Part shown: piece by piece, positions 51,380 to 60,982 of the stretch
How positions within the stretch are numbered: the first letter of the stretch is position 1
Layout: every line of letters begins with the position of its first letter
NCBI RefSeq assembly: GCF_041817755.1
Contig: NZ_JBGYBX010000049.1
Location: 1 to 64,000 of the forward strand
Direction of reading: 5' to 3'
From: Glaesserella sp041817755
Lineage (GTDB): Bacteria > Pseudomonadota > Gammaproteobacteria > Enterobacterales > Pasteurellaceae
DNA: 64,000 nt
The notes under the pieces: generated by a model
Seen by the model: only the letters and a program-made list of their open reading frames with translations
Database searches by the model: none
Told to the model about the DNA's origin: nothing
Program-made: the position numbers and the translations under genes

Positions 51380-52021
51380 ATGCAACAATACAAACACGAC
51401 TTTATCGAATTTGCCTTAAGCCGAAATGTACTGAAATTCGGCGAATTTACCCTAAAATCAGGCAGACAAAGCCCTTACTTCTTTAATGCAGGATTATTTA
51501 ATACCGGCAGAGATCTCGCCAAATTAGGCGAATATTACGCCAAAGCGATCCAAGCCAGCCAAATTGACTATGATGTACTATTCGGACCTGCTTACAAAGG
51601 TATTCCGATTGCCACGACCGTTGCTGTGGCGTTAGCGAATCAGTTTGATGTCGATAAGCCTTGTTGCTTTAACCGTAAAGAAGTGAAAGATCACGGCGAA
51701 GGCGGAAATCTTATCGGTAGCCCGTTAAAAGGCAGAATTTTATTGGTGGACGATGTGATTACCGCAGGCACGGCAATTCGTGAATCGATGGAAATCATTC
51801 AAGCCAATCATGCAACCTTAGCGGGCGTGATGATTGCGTTAAACCGTAAAGAAAAAGGCAAAGGCGAACTTTCGGCGATTCAAGAAGTAGAACGTGATTA
51901 CGGCTGTCAGGTTTTTTCGATTATTGATTTTGATGATTTACTGCAATTTATTGAGCAATCGGAACAATATGCGCCTTATTTGGCGAAGATGAGAGCATAT
52001 CGAGAGCAATATGGTGTGTGA
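51380..52021 (+). CDS. pyrE: Orotate phosphoribosyltransferase
   Basis: The 213-residue type I phosphoribosyltransferase has the PRPP loop ILLVDDVITAGTAIRE and the N-terminal KFGEFTLKSGRQSPYFFN. It forms OMP from orotate and PRPP in UMP synthesis. The AAAAAGGAAATGTT ribosome site is good. No PyrE-type leader peptide or attenuator is evident in the 100-bp leader, only the uptake-signal pair. Confidence 0.96.
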   Translation: MQQYKHDFIEFALSRNVLKFGEFTLKSGRQSPYFFNAGLFNTGRDLAKLGEYYAKAIQASQIDYDVLFGPAYKGIPIATTVAVALANQFDVDKPCCFNRKEVKDHGEGGNLIGSPLKGRILLVDDVITAGTAIRESMEIIQANHATLAGVMIALNRKEKGKGELSAIQEVERDYGCQVFSIIDFDDLLQFIEQSEQYAPYLAKMRAYREQYGV

Positions 52022-52040
52022 ATTTGTAAAATAGATATCA

Positions 52041-52070
52041 AAACGACCCGCTTGTATGCGGGTCGTTTGG
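52041..52070. terminator. Bidirectional terminator, pyrE / mnmA
   Basis: AAACGACCCGC-TTGTAT-GCGGGTCGTTT is a perfect 11-bp stem between convergent genes. Its arm resembles an altered uptake signal. Confidence 0.85.
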
Positions 52071-52077
52071 TATGCAA

Positions 52078-53232
52078 TTATTTTAATTGTGCTTCAATTA
52101 TACCACCGCCTAAGCAGACTTCTCCAAGGTAAAACACAGCAGATTGCCCCGGTGTGACGGCGATCTGCGGTGTATCAAAAATAACACGAACGGTTTCGTC
52201 ATCAATCGGTTCAATAACACAATCGATATCCGCCTGACGATAGCGGGTTTTCACGGTGCAACGTAGTTTTTCACGGATCGGTTGGCGATCTACCCAGTGA
52301 AGTTGGCTTGCTATCAGACCGCTTGAAAGCAGGGCTGAATTATCCTGACCCTGAGCCACAATTAACACATTGTTTACCAAATCTTTTTCCACCACATACC
52401 ACGCATTCTCACTTGCCCCTTTGACACCGCCAATGCCTAAGCCTTTGCGTTGTCCTAGGGTGTGGTACATTAAACCATCGTGACGACCAATCACTTGCCC
52501 ATCGACAGTTTTAATGTCCCCAGCTTGTGCAGGTAAATAACGAGCAAGGAAATCTTTGAATTTACGTTCGCCGATAAAGCAGATGCCCGTCGAATCTTTT
52601 TTCTTCGCCGTCGCTAAACCTAAGTCTTCTGCAATGGCTCGCACAATCGGTTTTTCAATATCCCCCACAGGGAAAAGGCTTTGTGCGACTTGTTGCTCAC
52701 TTAGAGTGTAGAGGAAATAACTTTGATCTTTGTTGCTATCAAGCCCACGCAATAATTTTGGCTGTTGGTCAAGCGGTGGGCGACGGACATAATGCCCTGT
52801 GGCAATAAAATCTGCCCCTAAGTCTTCTGCTGCATATTCTAAAAAGGCTTTGAATTTAATCTCTTTGTTACACAAAATATCAGGGTTTGGTGTGCGTCCG
52901 GCTTTATATTCTGCAAGGAAATGTTCAAACACGTTATCCCAATATTCCGCCGCAAAATTGATTTTATGCAGTTTTATACCAAGCTTATCACAAACCGCTT
53001 GCGCATCGGCTAAATCGGCGGCTGCGGTGCAGTAATCGGTATCGTCATCTTCTTCCCAGTTCTTCATAAACAAGCCTTCCACTTGGTAGCCTTGTTGTTG
53101 AAGAATAAAGGCAGAAACCGAAGAATCCACGCCTCCTGACATGCCGCAAATGACTTTCTTTTTGCCGTTTTCGGCCAACTGTTCTGCGGTTAATTGAGGA
53201 AAATGTTGTTGATAGGTTTTTGACTTCATCAT
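52078..53232 (-). CDS. mnmA: tRNA-specific 2-thiouridylase MnmA
   Basis: The 384-residue PP-loop enzyme has VICGMSGGVDSSVSAFIL, the first catalytic Cys in NPDILCNKEIKF and the second in STGICFIGERKF. It thiolates U34 of Lys, Glu and Gln tRNAs using sulfur relayed by Tus proteins. The start directly abuts the nqrM stop (TAG ATG ATG), so mnmA is translated at the end of the apbE-nqrM transcript. Confidence 0.96.
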   Translation of the reverse strand: MMKSKTYQQHFPQLTAEQLAENGKKKVICGMSGGVDSSVSAFILQQQGYQVEGLFMKNWEEDDDTDYCTAAADLADAQAVCDKLGIKLHKINFAAEYWDNVFEHFLAEYKAGRTPNPDILCNKEIKFKAFLEYAAEDLGADFIATGHYVRRPPLDQQPKLLRGLDSNKDQSYFLYTLSEQQVAQSLFPVGDIEKPIVRAIAEDLGLATAKKKDSTGICFIGERKFKDFLARYLPAQAGDIKTVDGQVIGRHDGLMYHTLGQRKGLGIGGVKGASENAWYVVEKDLVNNVLIVAQGQDNSALLSSGLIASQLHWVDRQPIREKLRCTVKTRYRQADIDCVIEPIDDETVRVIFDTPQIAVTPGQSAVFYLGEVCLGGGIIEAQLK

Positions 53233-53487
53233 CTATTTCACTTCGTAAAATTGCGTTGCTTTTTTCGCAAATTTTTCTTCATATTCCGCTTTTGCGGCTT
53301 CATCACCGGCATCGAGTTTTTTCTGTAAGTTGTCGCAAGGTTCTTCGCAATCGCACATTTTTTTCATACCTAACGCCGTAATGCCGCCGCAGCTACCTTT
53401 GATGGTTTTACCTTTGATAATAAAACCGATCGACATCATAAAGATGATAGCCACAAAAAAACCGAAAGTCAGTAAGAGGGTTTCCAT
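53233..53487 (-). CDS. nqrM: Na+-NQR maturation factor NqrM
   Basis: The 84-residue protein has one N-terminal membrane helix (LLLTFGFFVAIIFMMSIGFI) and four clustered cysteines (GSCGGITALGMKKMCDCEEPCD). This is the NqrM (DUF539) signature. NqrM delivers iron for the cysteine-bound Fe site of NqrD/NqrE during Na+-NQR assembly. It sits between apbE and mnmA downstream of the nqr operon. Confidence 0.94.
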   Translation of the reverse strand: METLLLTFGFFVAIIFMMSIGFIIKGKTIKGSCGGITALGMKKMCDCEEPCDNLQKKLDAGDEAAKAEYEEKFAKKATQFYEVK

Positions 53488-53499
53488 TTGTTTTCTAAC

Positions 53500-54570
53500 C
53501 TATTTTTGATTGATTAATTTTTCAAAGGCTGTCGACATTTTGGTTTCGTAGCCTTCGCCTTTTTTGATAATTAAGAATATTGCTAAGTTCTCACGTTCCG
53601 CTACCTCGAGGGCTTTTTCGGCTCCGAGTACGAATAAGCCGGTAGACAGCCCGTCGGCGGTCATGGTGGTTGGTGCAAACACGGTGATCGACGCTAAATT
53701 ATGGCTGATCGGTCGCAATGTTTTGGGATCGATAATGTGAGAAAGGCGGTTGCCTTGCTCGTCTTCGAAATAGTTACGATAGTTGCCGGACGTTGCCATA
53801 CCCAAATTATGCAGCGGTACAGTAATTTGGCTGCTCGTTCCTTGGGTAAATTCAGGTTTTTCAATCGCGATACGCCAAGGTACGCCTTTTAAATTATGTC
53901 CTTTTCCGCGTAATTCACCACCGATTTCCACTAAATAGTTTTCAATGCCGAGCATTTCAAGGTGCCGGGCTAATTTATCAACACCAAACCCCTTTGCAAT
54001 GGAGGATAAATCCAAGTAAAGATTCGGCTCTTTTTTAATCAGTAAACCCTTACCGTTTTGACGGTCATTATCACTGAATCGGACTTCAATTTTATCAATT
54101 CCGACGGATTTGGCTCTTTCAAGAATTTGTTCGTTAGTCGGGACTTTATTTAAACGTTTATCCGGTCCGAATCCCCATAAATTCACTAGTGGACCGACCG
54201 TCACATCCAATGCTCCTTCGGTCATTTTATTCAGGCGAACCGCTTCTTCAACGACAGTGGCAAAATCATTTGAGACGCTAAACACTTGATTCACTTGATT
54301 AAATTGATTAAACGAAGAAATTTGAGAGTCTTTTTGGTAAGTCGACATCTCGTTATTCACGGTTTTAAGTAGCATATCTAATTGTGCTTGGACTTTTTCC
54401 GGCTGAGGTAAATGCTCGGTTTTACCGTCATCAATATATTTTACATGGTACGTCGTTCCCATCGTTTTACCTTCCAAAACGATTTGCGTAGGGGTTTTAT
54501 TATCACAAGCTGCCAGCAATAGTGCGCCGGTAACGGAGAGTAGCCAAATAAATGATGTTTTGAATTTCAC
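53500..54570 (-). CDS. apbE: FAD:protein FMN transferase ApbE
   Basis: The 356-residue lipoprotein (lipobox LLAAC, Cys22) is of the ApbE family, with DLSSIAKGFGVDKLA and ITVFAPTTMTADGLSTGLFV. It transfers FMN from FAD to threonines of NqrB and NqrC on the periplasmic side. It follows nqrF after a 157-bp gap with a near-perfect uptake-signal hairpin, so it may have its own promoter or rely on read-through. Confidence 0.95.
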   Translation of the reverse strand: MKFKTSFIWLLSVTGALLLAACDNKTPTQIVLEGKTMGTTYHVKYIDDGKTEHLPQPEKVQAQLDMLLKTVNNEMSTYQKDSQISSFNQFNQVNQVFSVSNDFATVVEEAVRLNKMTEGALDVTVGPLVNLWGFGPDKRLNKVPTNEQILERAKSVGIDKIEVRFSDNDRQNGKGLLIKKEPNLYLDLSSIAKGFGVDKLARHLEMLGIENYLVEIGGELRGKGHNLKGVPWRIAIEKPEFTQGTSSQITVPLHNLGMATSGNYRNYFEDEQGNRLSHIIDPKTLRPISHNLASITVFAPTTMTADGLSTGLFVLGAEKALEVAERENLAIFLIIKKGEGYETKMSTAFEKLINQK

Positions 54571-54665
54571 AAAAATTCCTCTGGTTTTTTTATAAGTAAT
54601 TAATAGGGGAGAAGAGACAAGTTTAATATTTGGTCATTATCTGTTGTCCGCTAGTAACTAATAAT

Positions 54666-54711
54666 ACAAGCGGTCAGATTTGCAAAATATTTTGCAAATC
54701 CGACCGCTTGT
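54666..54711 (-). terminator. Uptake-signal hairpin after nqrF
   Basis: ACAAGCGGTCAGATTTGCAA (continuing AA) pairs with the complementary arm ending GACCGCTTGT, 21 of 22 positions, around a 2-3-base loop. It is the longest such stem in the window. Confidence 0.85.
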
Positions 54712-54727
54712 TCATCTTGATGTGAGA

Positions 54728-55954
54728 TTAACCACCGAAATCATCTAATAAGATGTTTTCATCTTCTACACCAAGATCTTTTAACATCTTGATGACGGAA
54801 GCGTTCATGATTGGCGGACCGCACATGTAGTATTCACAATCTTCAGGCGCTTCATGATCTTTTAAGTAGTTTTCATAAAGCACGTTGTGAATAAAGCCGG
54901 TATAACCGTCCCAGTTATCGCCCGGTTGTGGATCAGAGAGTGCCACATACCATTTGAAGTTATCGTTCTCTGCTTGTAAGCCGTCGAAATCTTCCACATA
55001 GAACATTTCTCGTTTAGAACGGGCACCGTACCAGAAGGTCATTTTACGTTTGGATTTCAACCGTTTTAACTGGTCGAAAATGTGTGAACGCATTGGCGCC
55101 ATACCCGCACCACCACCGACGAAGACCATTTCCGCATCGGTATCTTTTGCGAAGAATTCGCCGAATGGACCGGAGATGATCACCTTATCACCCGGTTTTA
55201 ATGACCAAATATAAGAGGACATTTGACCCGGTGGTACGTTCGGATTATTTGGCGGCGGTGTCGCAATACGCACGTTCAACATAATGATGCCTTTTTCTTC
55301 AGGATAGGAAGCCATAGAGTATGCACGTACAATCGGCTCATCCACTTTAGACACATAACGCCATAAGTCATATTTATCCCAGTCTTCATGATATTCTTTC
55401 GGAATATCGAAGTCTTTGTAATTGACTGTATGAGGCTCCGCTTCAATTTGAATGTAACCGCCGGCACGGAACGGAACTTCTTCACCTTCCGGAATTTGAA
55501 GTTTAAGTTCTTTGATGAATGTAGCTTTGTTATCGTTAGAAATAACGGTACATTCCCATTTTTTCACACCGAAGATCTCTTCCGGTAATTCCACATCCAT
55601 AGAACTTTTCACATTCACTTGACAAGCAAGGCGATAACCTTCTTTTGCTTCACGTTTGGTAATGTGAGAAAGTTCGGTTGGGAGGATTTCCCCGCCACCG
55701 CTTTTCACTTTAACCACGCATTGACCACAAGAGCCACCGCCACCGCACGCAGATGAAACGAAGATGCCTTTGCTCGCCAATGCACCGAGTAATTTACCGC
55801 CAGCCGGTAAAGTAATGGCTTTTTCCGGATCATCATTAATGGAAATGGTAATATCACCGGAATCCACCAATTTTGATTTAGCCACAAGGATAAGTACCGC
55901 AAGCACTAATACAAGGGCAGTAAACGCCACGATACCGAAAATAAAATTATCCAT
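54728..55954 (-). CDS. nqrF: Na+-NQR subunit F
   Basis: The 408-residue protein has an N-terminal membrane helix, a 2Fe-2S ferredoxin domain (SACGGGGSCGQCVVKV plus RLACQV) and an FNR-like FAD/NADH module (RAYSMASYP, GGGAGMAPMRSH, YMCGPP). It is the NADH entry point of the sodium pump. The C-terminus ILLDDFGG is typical. Confidence 0.97.
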   Translation of the reverse strand: MDNFIFGIVAFTALVLVLAVLILVAKSKLVDSGDITISINDDPEKAITLPAGGKLLGALASKGIFVSSACGGGGSCGQCVVKVKSGGGEILPTELSHITKREAKEGYRLACQVNVKSSMDVELPEEIFGVKKWECTVISNDNKATFIKELKLQIPEGEEVPFRAGGYIQIEAEPHTVNYKDFDIPKEYHEDWDKYDLWRYVSKVDEPIVRAYSMASYPEEKGIIMLNVRIATPPPNNPNVPPGQMSSYIWSLKPGDKVIISGPFGEFFAKDTDAEMVFVGGGAGMAPMRSHIFDQLKRLKSKRKMTFWYGARSKREMFYVEDFDGLQAENDNFKWYVALSDPQPGDNWDGYTGFIHNVLYENYLKDHEAPEDCEYYMCGPPIMNASVIKMLKDLGVEDENILLDDFGG

Positions 55955-55966
55955 TCGATACGCTCC

Positions 55967-56563
55967 TTATAATTGAATGCCTGAGAAAGACATAAAGCCA
56001 AGTGCCATTAAGCCTGCGGTGATAAAGGTGATACCTAAACCTTTTAAACCTGCCGGGACATCGGAATATTTCATTTTTTCCGTGATACCGGCTAACGCTA
56101 CAATCGCTAGCATCCAGCCTGTACCTGCACCGATACCGTACACTACGGACTCGCCGAAGTTATATTCACGCTGAACCATGAATGATACCGCACCGAAGAT
56201 TGCACAGTTTACCGTGATAAGCGGTAAGAAAATACCAAGTGCGCTGTAAAGTGCTGGGAAAAACTTATCCAAAATCATTTCAAGAATTTGCACTAGTGCA
56301 GCAATAACACCGATAAAGGTGATAAAGTTAAGGAAAGTTAAATCAACTCCCTCAATTAATGCACCATCTTTTAAAACATTCTCGTAAACAATTTGATTAG
56401 CCGGAACCGCAATACCTAGTACAACGATTACTGCAATCCCTAAGCCAAATGCAGTCGAAACTTTCTTGGACACCGCAAGGAATGTACACATACCAAGGAA
56501 GAAAGAAAGTGCCATATTTTCAATGAATACGGACTTAACAAATAGACTTAAATAATGTTCCAT
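55967..56563 (-). CDS. nqrE: Na+-NQR subunit E
   Basis: The 198-residue integral membrane protein has six hydrophobic helices. The conserved cysteine region FFLGMCTFLAVSKK and VNCAIFGAVSFM supply ligands of the intramembrane iron centre shared with NqrD. It follows nqrD by 1 base and precedes nqrF by 12. Confidence 0.96.
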   Translation of the reverse strand: MEHYLSLFVKSVFIENMALSFFLGMCTFLAVSKKVSTAFGLGIAVIVVLGIAVPANQIVYENVLKDGALIEGVDLTFLNFITFIGVIAALVQILEMILDKFFPALYSALGIFLPLITVNCAIFGAVSFMVQREYNFGESVVYGIGAGTGWMLAIVALAGITEKMKYSDVPAGLKGLGITFITAGLMALGFMSFSGIQL

Positions 56564-56564
56564 C

Positions 56565-57188
56565 TTATTTCTCCGCTTGTTCCGGTTTCCACGTTCTTAA
56601 GCCCCAAATTAAGAAGCCGATAATAAAGAACGCACTCGGTGCTAATAAGAATAAACCATTTGCTTGATACCAACCTCCGTCTTGAATCGTTTGGAATACG
56701 GTCATACCAAAGAGTTTACCTGAACCGATTAATTCACGAATAAACGCTACAATCACAAGGATCGCACCATAACCTAAACCGTTACCGATACCGTCGACAA
56801 AACTCTCTACAGGACCTGATTTCATTGCAAAGGCTTCTGCTCGTCCCATTACGATACAGTTGGTAATAATCAAGCCAACGAATACCGAAAGCTGTTTTGA
56901 TAAATCGTAAGCGTATGCGCGTAAGATTTGGTCAACAAGAATTACCAGAGACGCAATAATCGCCATTTGTACGATGATACGGATACTATTCGGAATATAG
57001 TTACGGATCATTGCAATAAACATACTGGAAAAGCCTGTTACAAAGCTTACCGCAATCCCCATAACCACCGCCGTTTCTAGCTTGGTTGTTACTGCAAGAG
57101 CAGAACAGATCCCTAAGATTTGTAATGCGATAGGGTTGTTATCCACCACGGGTGATAACAATAACTTTTTAAGATTGTTGCTCGCCAT
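56565..57188 (-). CDS. nqrD: Na+-NQR subunit D
   Basis: The 207-residue membrane protein is homologous to NqrE. Its cysteines in LGICSALAVTTKLE and IITNCIVMGRAEAF match the iron-site positions. It starts on the last base of the nqrC stop region, implying coupled translation. Confidence 0.96.
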   Translation of the reverse strand: MASNNLKKLLLSPVVDNNPIALQILGICSALAVTTKLETAVVMGIAVSFVTGFSSMFIAMIRNYIPNSIRIIVQMAIIASLVILVDQILRAYAYDLSKQLSVFVGLIITNCIVMGRAEAFAMKSGPVESFVDGIGNGLGYGAILVIVAFIRELIGSGKLFGMTVFQTIQDGGWYQANGLFLLAPSAFFIIGFLIWGLRTWKPEQAEK

Positions 57189-57964
57189 TAGTTAGTCCCC
57201 GCTTTTAATTTAGTTAAATATGGACCGAAGCCGTTTGCACCGAACCAATATTTAAATGAGCCATCAACACCGTTGGAGGTTAAAGTTGCACCGGATAAAC
57301 CATCAATACCGTGATCTTTATCAGCTGAAGCACCTTTTGCAATACGAATTGCAGATTCACCCTGAGCATTTTGTAATTTTTTGCCCACGAAGTTTTGTTG
57401 CCAACGTTTGTTTTCAATTTCACCACCAAGTCCCGGTGTTTCACCGTGTTCGTAGTAAGTGATACCTTTGATTGTATTGCCATCTGGTTCAACAGATACA
57501 AAACCATACATTACAGACCATAAACCGGTTCCGTAGAATGGAAGCACGATTTGATTTACTTGTCCGTTTGCATCTTTTACAAGGTAAATTTCCGCATATT
57601 TTGCACGAACTTTGATACCTGCTTTATCATCTGCTGGGTTGATAGCGATACTTTGAGCTGGATCTTTTGCAGCTGCTTTTGCATCAAAATTCGCTACACC
57701 TTCAACATAATCACCCGTAGCAAGATCAACGATTTTAGATTCGATGTTTTTCACATAAATATCTTTAATTTCGCTTTTCTTCGTGCCTTCAGGTAATAAA
57801 CCAGCAACACTTAAAATATTTTTCTGTTTATCAAGGGCTTTTTGTTCTTCCTGTGCCGATTTTAACAACACCGCAGAACCTGCCACGATAAGAGAACAGA
57901 TTAAACTTAATAAAACCACGACGGTAAGTGTTCCGCCAATGCTATCTTTATTAAACTTAGCCAT
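57188..57964 (-). CDS. nqrC: Na+-NQR subunit C
   Basis: The 258-residue protein has one N-terminal membrane helix and a periplasmic FMN-binding domain; the flavinylated threonine is Thr227 in GLSGATLTSNGV. The start is ATG 57964 (MAKFNKDSIGG), overlapping the nqrB end by 8 bases; the longer frame to 58036 lies inside nqrB. Confidence 0.96.
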   Translation of the reverse strand: MAKFNKDSIGGTLTVVVLLSLICSLIVAGSAVLLKSAQEEQKALDKQKNILSVAGLLPEGTKKSEIKDIYVKNIESKIVDLATGDYVEGVANFDAKAAAKDPAQSIAINPADDKAGIKVRAKYAEIYLVKDANGQVNQIVLPFYGTGLWSVMYGFVSVEPDGNTIKGITYYEHGETPGLGGEIENKRWQQNFVGKKLQNAQGESAIRIAKGASADKDHGIDGLSGATLTSNGVDGSFKYWFGANGFGPYLTKLKAGTN

Positions 57965-59195
57965 TGCGTGCCTTCCTACGTTTGATGTTACCTTGAACCA
58001 CGAAGTAGTCGAAAATCGGCGCAAACAAGTTAGCAAATAAGATCGCTAACATCATACCTTCCGGATATGCCGGGTTTGCCACACGAATAATCACACACAT
58101 CACCCCGATTAAGATACCGTACCACCATTTACCTTTATTGGTAAAGGCTGCGGATACCGGGTCAGTTGCCATAAAGAACATACCGATCGCAAAACCACCT
58201 AACACTAAGTGCCAGTGCCACGGCATTGCAAATAATGGGTTTGTGTCTGAGCCGATAAGATTAAATAAGGTTGCTGTTGCAGCCATACCAATCATAACAC
58301 CCGCGATAATTCGCCAAGATGCAATGCGAGCAAATACAATAATTGCAGCACCGATCATTAATGCGACAGTTGATACTTCACCGATAGAGCCTGGAATATT
58401 CCCTAAGAATGCGTCCATCCAAGTAATTGTTTCGCCTGTTGCAACGTGTTTAAGCGCAGCTTGCCCACCGACTGCCCATTGAGAAAGCGCTGTTGCACCT
58501 GAGAAGCCATCTGCGGCAGTCCAAACCAAATCACCCGAAATTTGTGCCGGGTAGGCGAAGAATAAGAATGCACGCCCCGCCAATGCCGGGTTCATGAAGT
58601 TTTTACCTACGCCACCAAACACTTCTTTCGCTACCACAACACCAAAGGTGGTTGCTAACGCCGCTTGCCATAATGGTAAGGTCGGCGGAACGATTAATGC
58701 TAAAAGGATAGACGTAACAAAGAAACCTTCATTGATTTCGTGTTTACGCACCATTGCAAATAATACTTCCCAGAAACCACCTACTGCAAAAATAGTTAAG
58801 TAGATCGGAAGGAAGAAAATCGCACCGATTAACATTTTGCCAAATACACCAGCGTCTTGTGATAACACACCGAATGCATTCGCTAATGCAAAGTGCCAAT
58901 CGTTCGCAACGTTTTGAGCCACGTTTTGTGTAAAGTCACCCACACCTAATGCAAGGATTGATTGTGCCCCCACGTTATACATACCGTAGAACATTGCAGG
59001 GAACAATGCTAACCATACGATTAACATCATACGTTTAGAATCAATCGCGTCACGCACGTGAGCATCTTTTTGAGTTACTGTACCTGGACTATAGAAAATC
59101 GTATAAGCTGCTTCAAACAGGATATACCATTTCTCATACTTTCCACCCTTCTGGAAAGCAGGTTCCATTTTATGAAAAAGATCTTTTAAAGCCAT
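57957..59195 (-). CDS. nqrB: Na+-NQR subunit B
   Basis: The 412-residue membrane protein has about 10 helices, with the covalent FMN threonine Thr235 in DGFSGATALSQW and the riboflavin/quinone-binding region near the N-terminal helices (VGAQSILALG). It forms the sodium channel core of the complex. Confidence 0.97.
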   Translation of the reverse strand: MALKDLFHKMEPAFQKGGKYEKWYILFEAAYTIFYSPGTVTQKDAHVRDAIDSKRMMLIVWLALFPAMFYGMYNVGAQSILALGVGDFTQNVAQNVANDWHFALANAFGVLSQDAGVFGKMLIGAIFFLPIYLTIFAVGGFWEVLFAMVRKHEINEGFFVTSILLALIVPPTLPLWQAALATTFGVVVAKEVFGGVGKNFMNPALAGRAFLFFAYPAQISGDLVWTAADGFSGATALSQWAVGGQAALKHVATGETITWMDAFLGNIPGSIGEVSTVALMIGAAIIVFARIASWRIIAGVMIGMAATATLFNLIGSDTNPLFAMPWHWHLVLGGFAIGMFFMATDPVSAAFTNKGKWWYGILIGVMCVIIRVANPAYPEGMMLAILFANLFAPIFDYFVVQGNIKRRKARNG

Positions 59196-59199
59196 TTGA

Positions 59200-60546
59200 T
59201 TAACCTTCCTTCTCGATCTTATCTAACGCAGCACGCAACATCGGTGCATAGTTATTTTTCCCTGGGCAGACAAACGTACATAACGCTAAATCTTCTTCAT
59301 CTAACTCCAAGCAACCTAATGCTTGAGCAGAATCGGTATCACCCGACGCTAAATCGCGTAACAATAATGTTGGTAAAATATCTAACGGCATCACACGCTC
59401 ATAAGAGCCGATTGGCACCATTGCACGCTCACTACCATTAACAGCTGTGGTAAAGTTAAACAATTTCTTACTAAACGCACCTAATACAGTACGCGTAATA
59501 GAGAATTTGTGTGAATATGGTGCAATCATACCTAAGAACTCTTGCTCACGACCTTCTGCAATCACAGAAACCTGTAATGCGTAGCGACCTAAATAATCGT
59601 GAACACCCACCGCTTTTGCACCGCTTAACACAGAACCTGAAATCACACGATTTTCACCGTCGGCTAGTTCATTTGCGGTTAATTGTGAAAGATTAGCGCC
59701 AAGTTGAGTACGTACAAGACGTGGTTTTTTCACTTGCGGACCCGCTAACGAAACAACACGCTCTACATAAAGCTCACCTGTTGTAAATAATTTACCAATA
59801 GCAATCACATCTTGATAGTTTAAGTACCATACACTTTTCGTCGCAGAAACAGGATCGATAAAGTGAATATGTGTGCCGCTTAAACCTGCCGGGTGTGGAC
59901 CGGCAAAAGAGGTGACTTTTACATTTGCCACTTCAGCTGTTGGGATATTGCTGTCCGGTGCACGACATAAATGAATCGTTTTTTTGCCTTCAAATAAGCG
60001 ACTTAACACCGTTAAACCATCAATGAAATCCTGTTTGTGCTCGTTTAAGATCACTTCAGGATCAGCCGCTAACGGATTCGTATCCATCGCATTGACAAAA
60101 ATCGAAGAAGGCACGGCATCTAACGCTGGAACTTTACTGAAAGGACGAGTACGGAACGCAGTCCATAACCCTGAATTCACTAAATTTTGCTTAACTTGCT
60201 CAGCCGTCAATGATGTTAGCGCTGAAGCTTCAAAACGAGCAAAAGTTTCTTGCTCATTACCTTCAACTTTAATCACGACGGATTGAAGAACACGCTTCTC
60301 GCCACGGTTGATTGCTACAATCGTACCGCTTGCCGGAGCAGTGAAAACAACACCGGGATTCTTTTTGTCTTCAAAAAGAACTTGGCCTTTCTTCACTACA
60401 TCACCTTCGCGCACCCTCATAGAAGGGCGCATACCCACATATTCTTCGCCAAGCACAGCAACTTCATTAACGGTATTGCCGTTATGGATTACTTGCTCAG
60501 GTTTTCCTGCAATAGGAAGATCTAAGCCTTGTTTAATTGTAATCAT
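59200..60546 (-). CDS. nqrA: Na+-NQR subunit A
   Basis: The 448-residue cytoplasmic subunit starts MITIKQGLDLPIAGKPEQ, the family N-terminus. The in-frame region upstream to 60669 is leader, not protein. It contacts ubiquinone at the NqrA/NqrB interface. It is the first gene of nqrABCDEF, whose order is the same as in Haemophilus and Vibrio. Confidence 0.96.
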   Translation of the reverse strand: MITIKQGLDLPIAGKPEQVIHNGNTVNEVAVLGEEYVGMRPSMRVREGDVVKKGQVLFEDKKNPGVVFTAPASGTIVAINRGEKRVLQSVVIKVEGNEQETFARFEASALTSLTAEQVKQNLVNSGLWTAFRTRPFSKVPALDAVPSSIFVNAMDTNPLAADPEVILNEHKQDFIDGLTVLSRLFEGKKTIHLCRAPDSNIPTAEVANVKVTSFAGPHPAGLSGTHIHFIDPVSATKSVWYLNYQDVIAIGKLFTTGELYVERVVSLAGPQVKKPRLVRTQLGANLSQLTANELADGENRVISGSVLSGAKAVGVHDYLGRYALQVSVIAEGREQEFLGMIAPYSHKFSITRTVLGAFSKKLFNFTTAVNGSERAMVPIGSYERVMPLDILPTLLLRDLASGDTDSAQALGCLELDEEDLALCTFVCPGKNNYAPMLRAALDKIEKEG

Positions 60547-60982
60547 ATTGTTTGCACTACTTTTAGTTGGGTTAAAAATATGATTGCAGATTCCCCGCAA
60601 CCGCTTTATTGAGCCGCAGTCTCCGTTCAAAAATAAACGTTGGTTCCCCCACTTATTTTTGAAGACCACATTAAGTTCTCAAATCGGATGATTATCTCGC
60701 TTTGTAAGAGATAAAAGAAATATGCCATTCTACCCGAAAAAGCCGATTCATTTCCACTTTAACCACAATTTTTTAACATTTAGACTTTGAAAAGTTGAAG
60801 TAAATCAATATTTGGAGGGCATTTGTTCTTTGTGTTGCATTAATCATCACTTATTAGCATCGACAAGCGGTCAGATCTTTTTACAACTTTGCAAAAAGTA
60901 CGTAACAAAATTTGATACTAGTCAAAAAATCGGGATAAGGCTACAATAGCTGATAATCTTTCTCAAATATTATGGATACCAA
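60547..60982. promoter_or_regulatory. nqrA-nfuA divergent region with structured leader
   Basis: This 436-bp gap should hold both promoters. On the nqr side TTCAAAAATAA (60626-60636) and TTATTTTTGAA (60653-60663) form an 11-bp inverted repeat flanking GGGGGAACCA on the mRNA, followed by a GC-rich stretch (GAGACTGCGGCTC...GCGGTTGCGGGG) that contrasts with the AT-rich surroundings. A single uptake signal lies near 60864. No known riboswitch was recognised. Confidence 0.5.

Noticed and set aside
60547..60669. 41-residue extension of NqrA
   Set aside because: NqrA begins MITIKQG in the family; the extension covers the leader inverted repeat.
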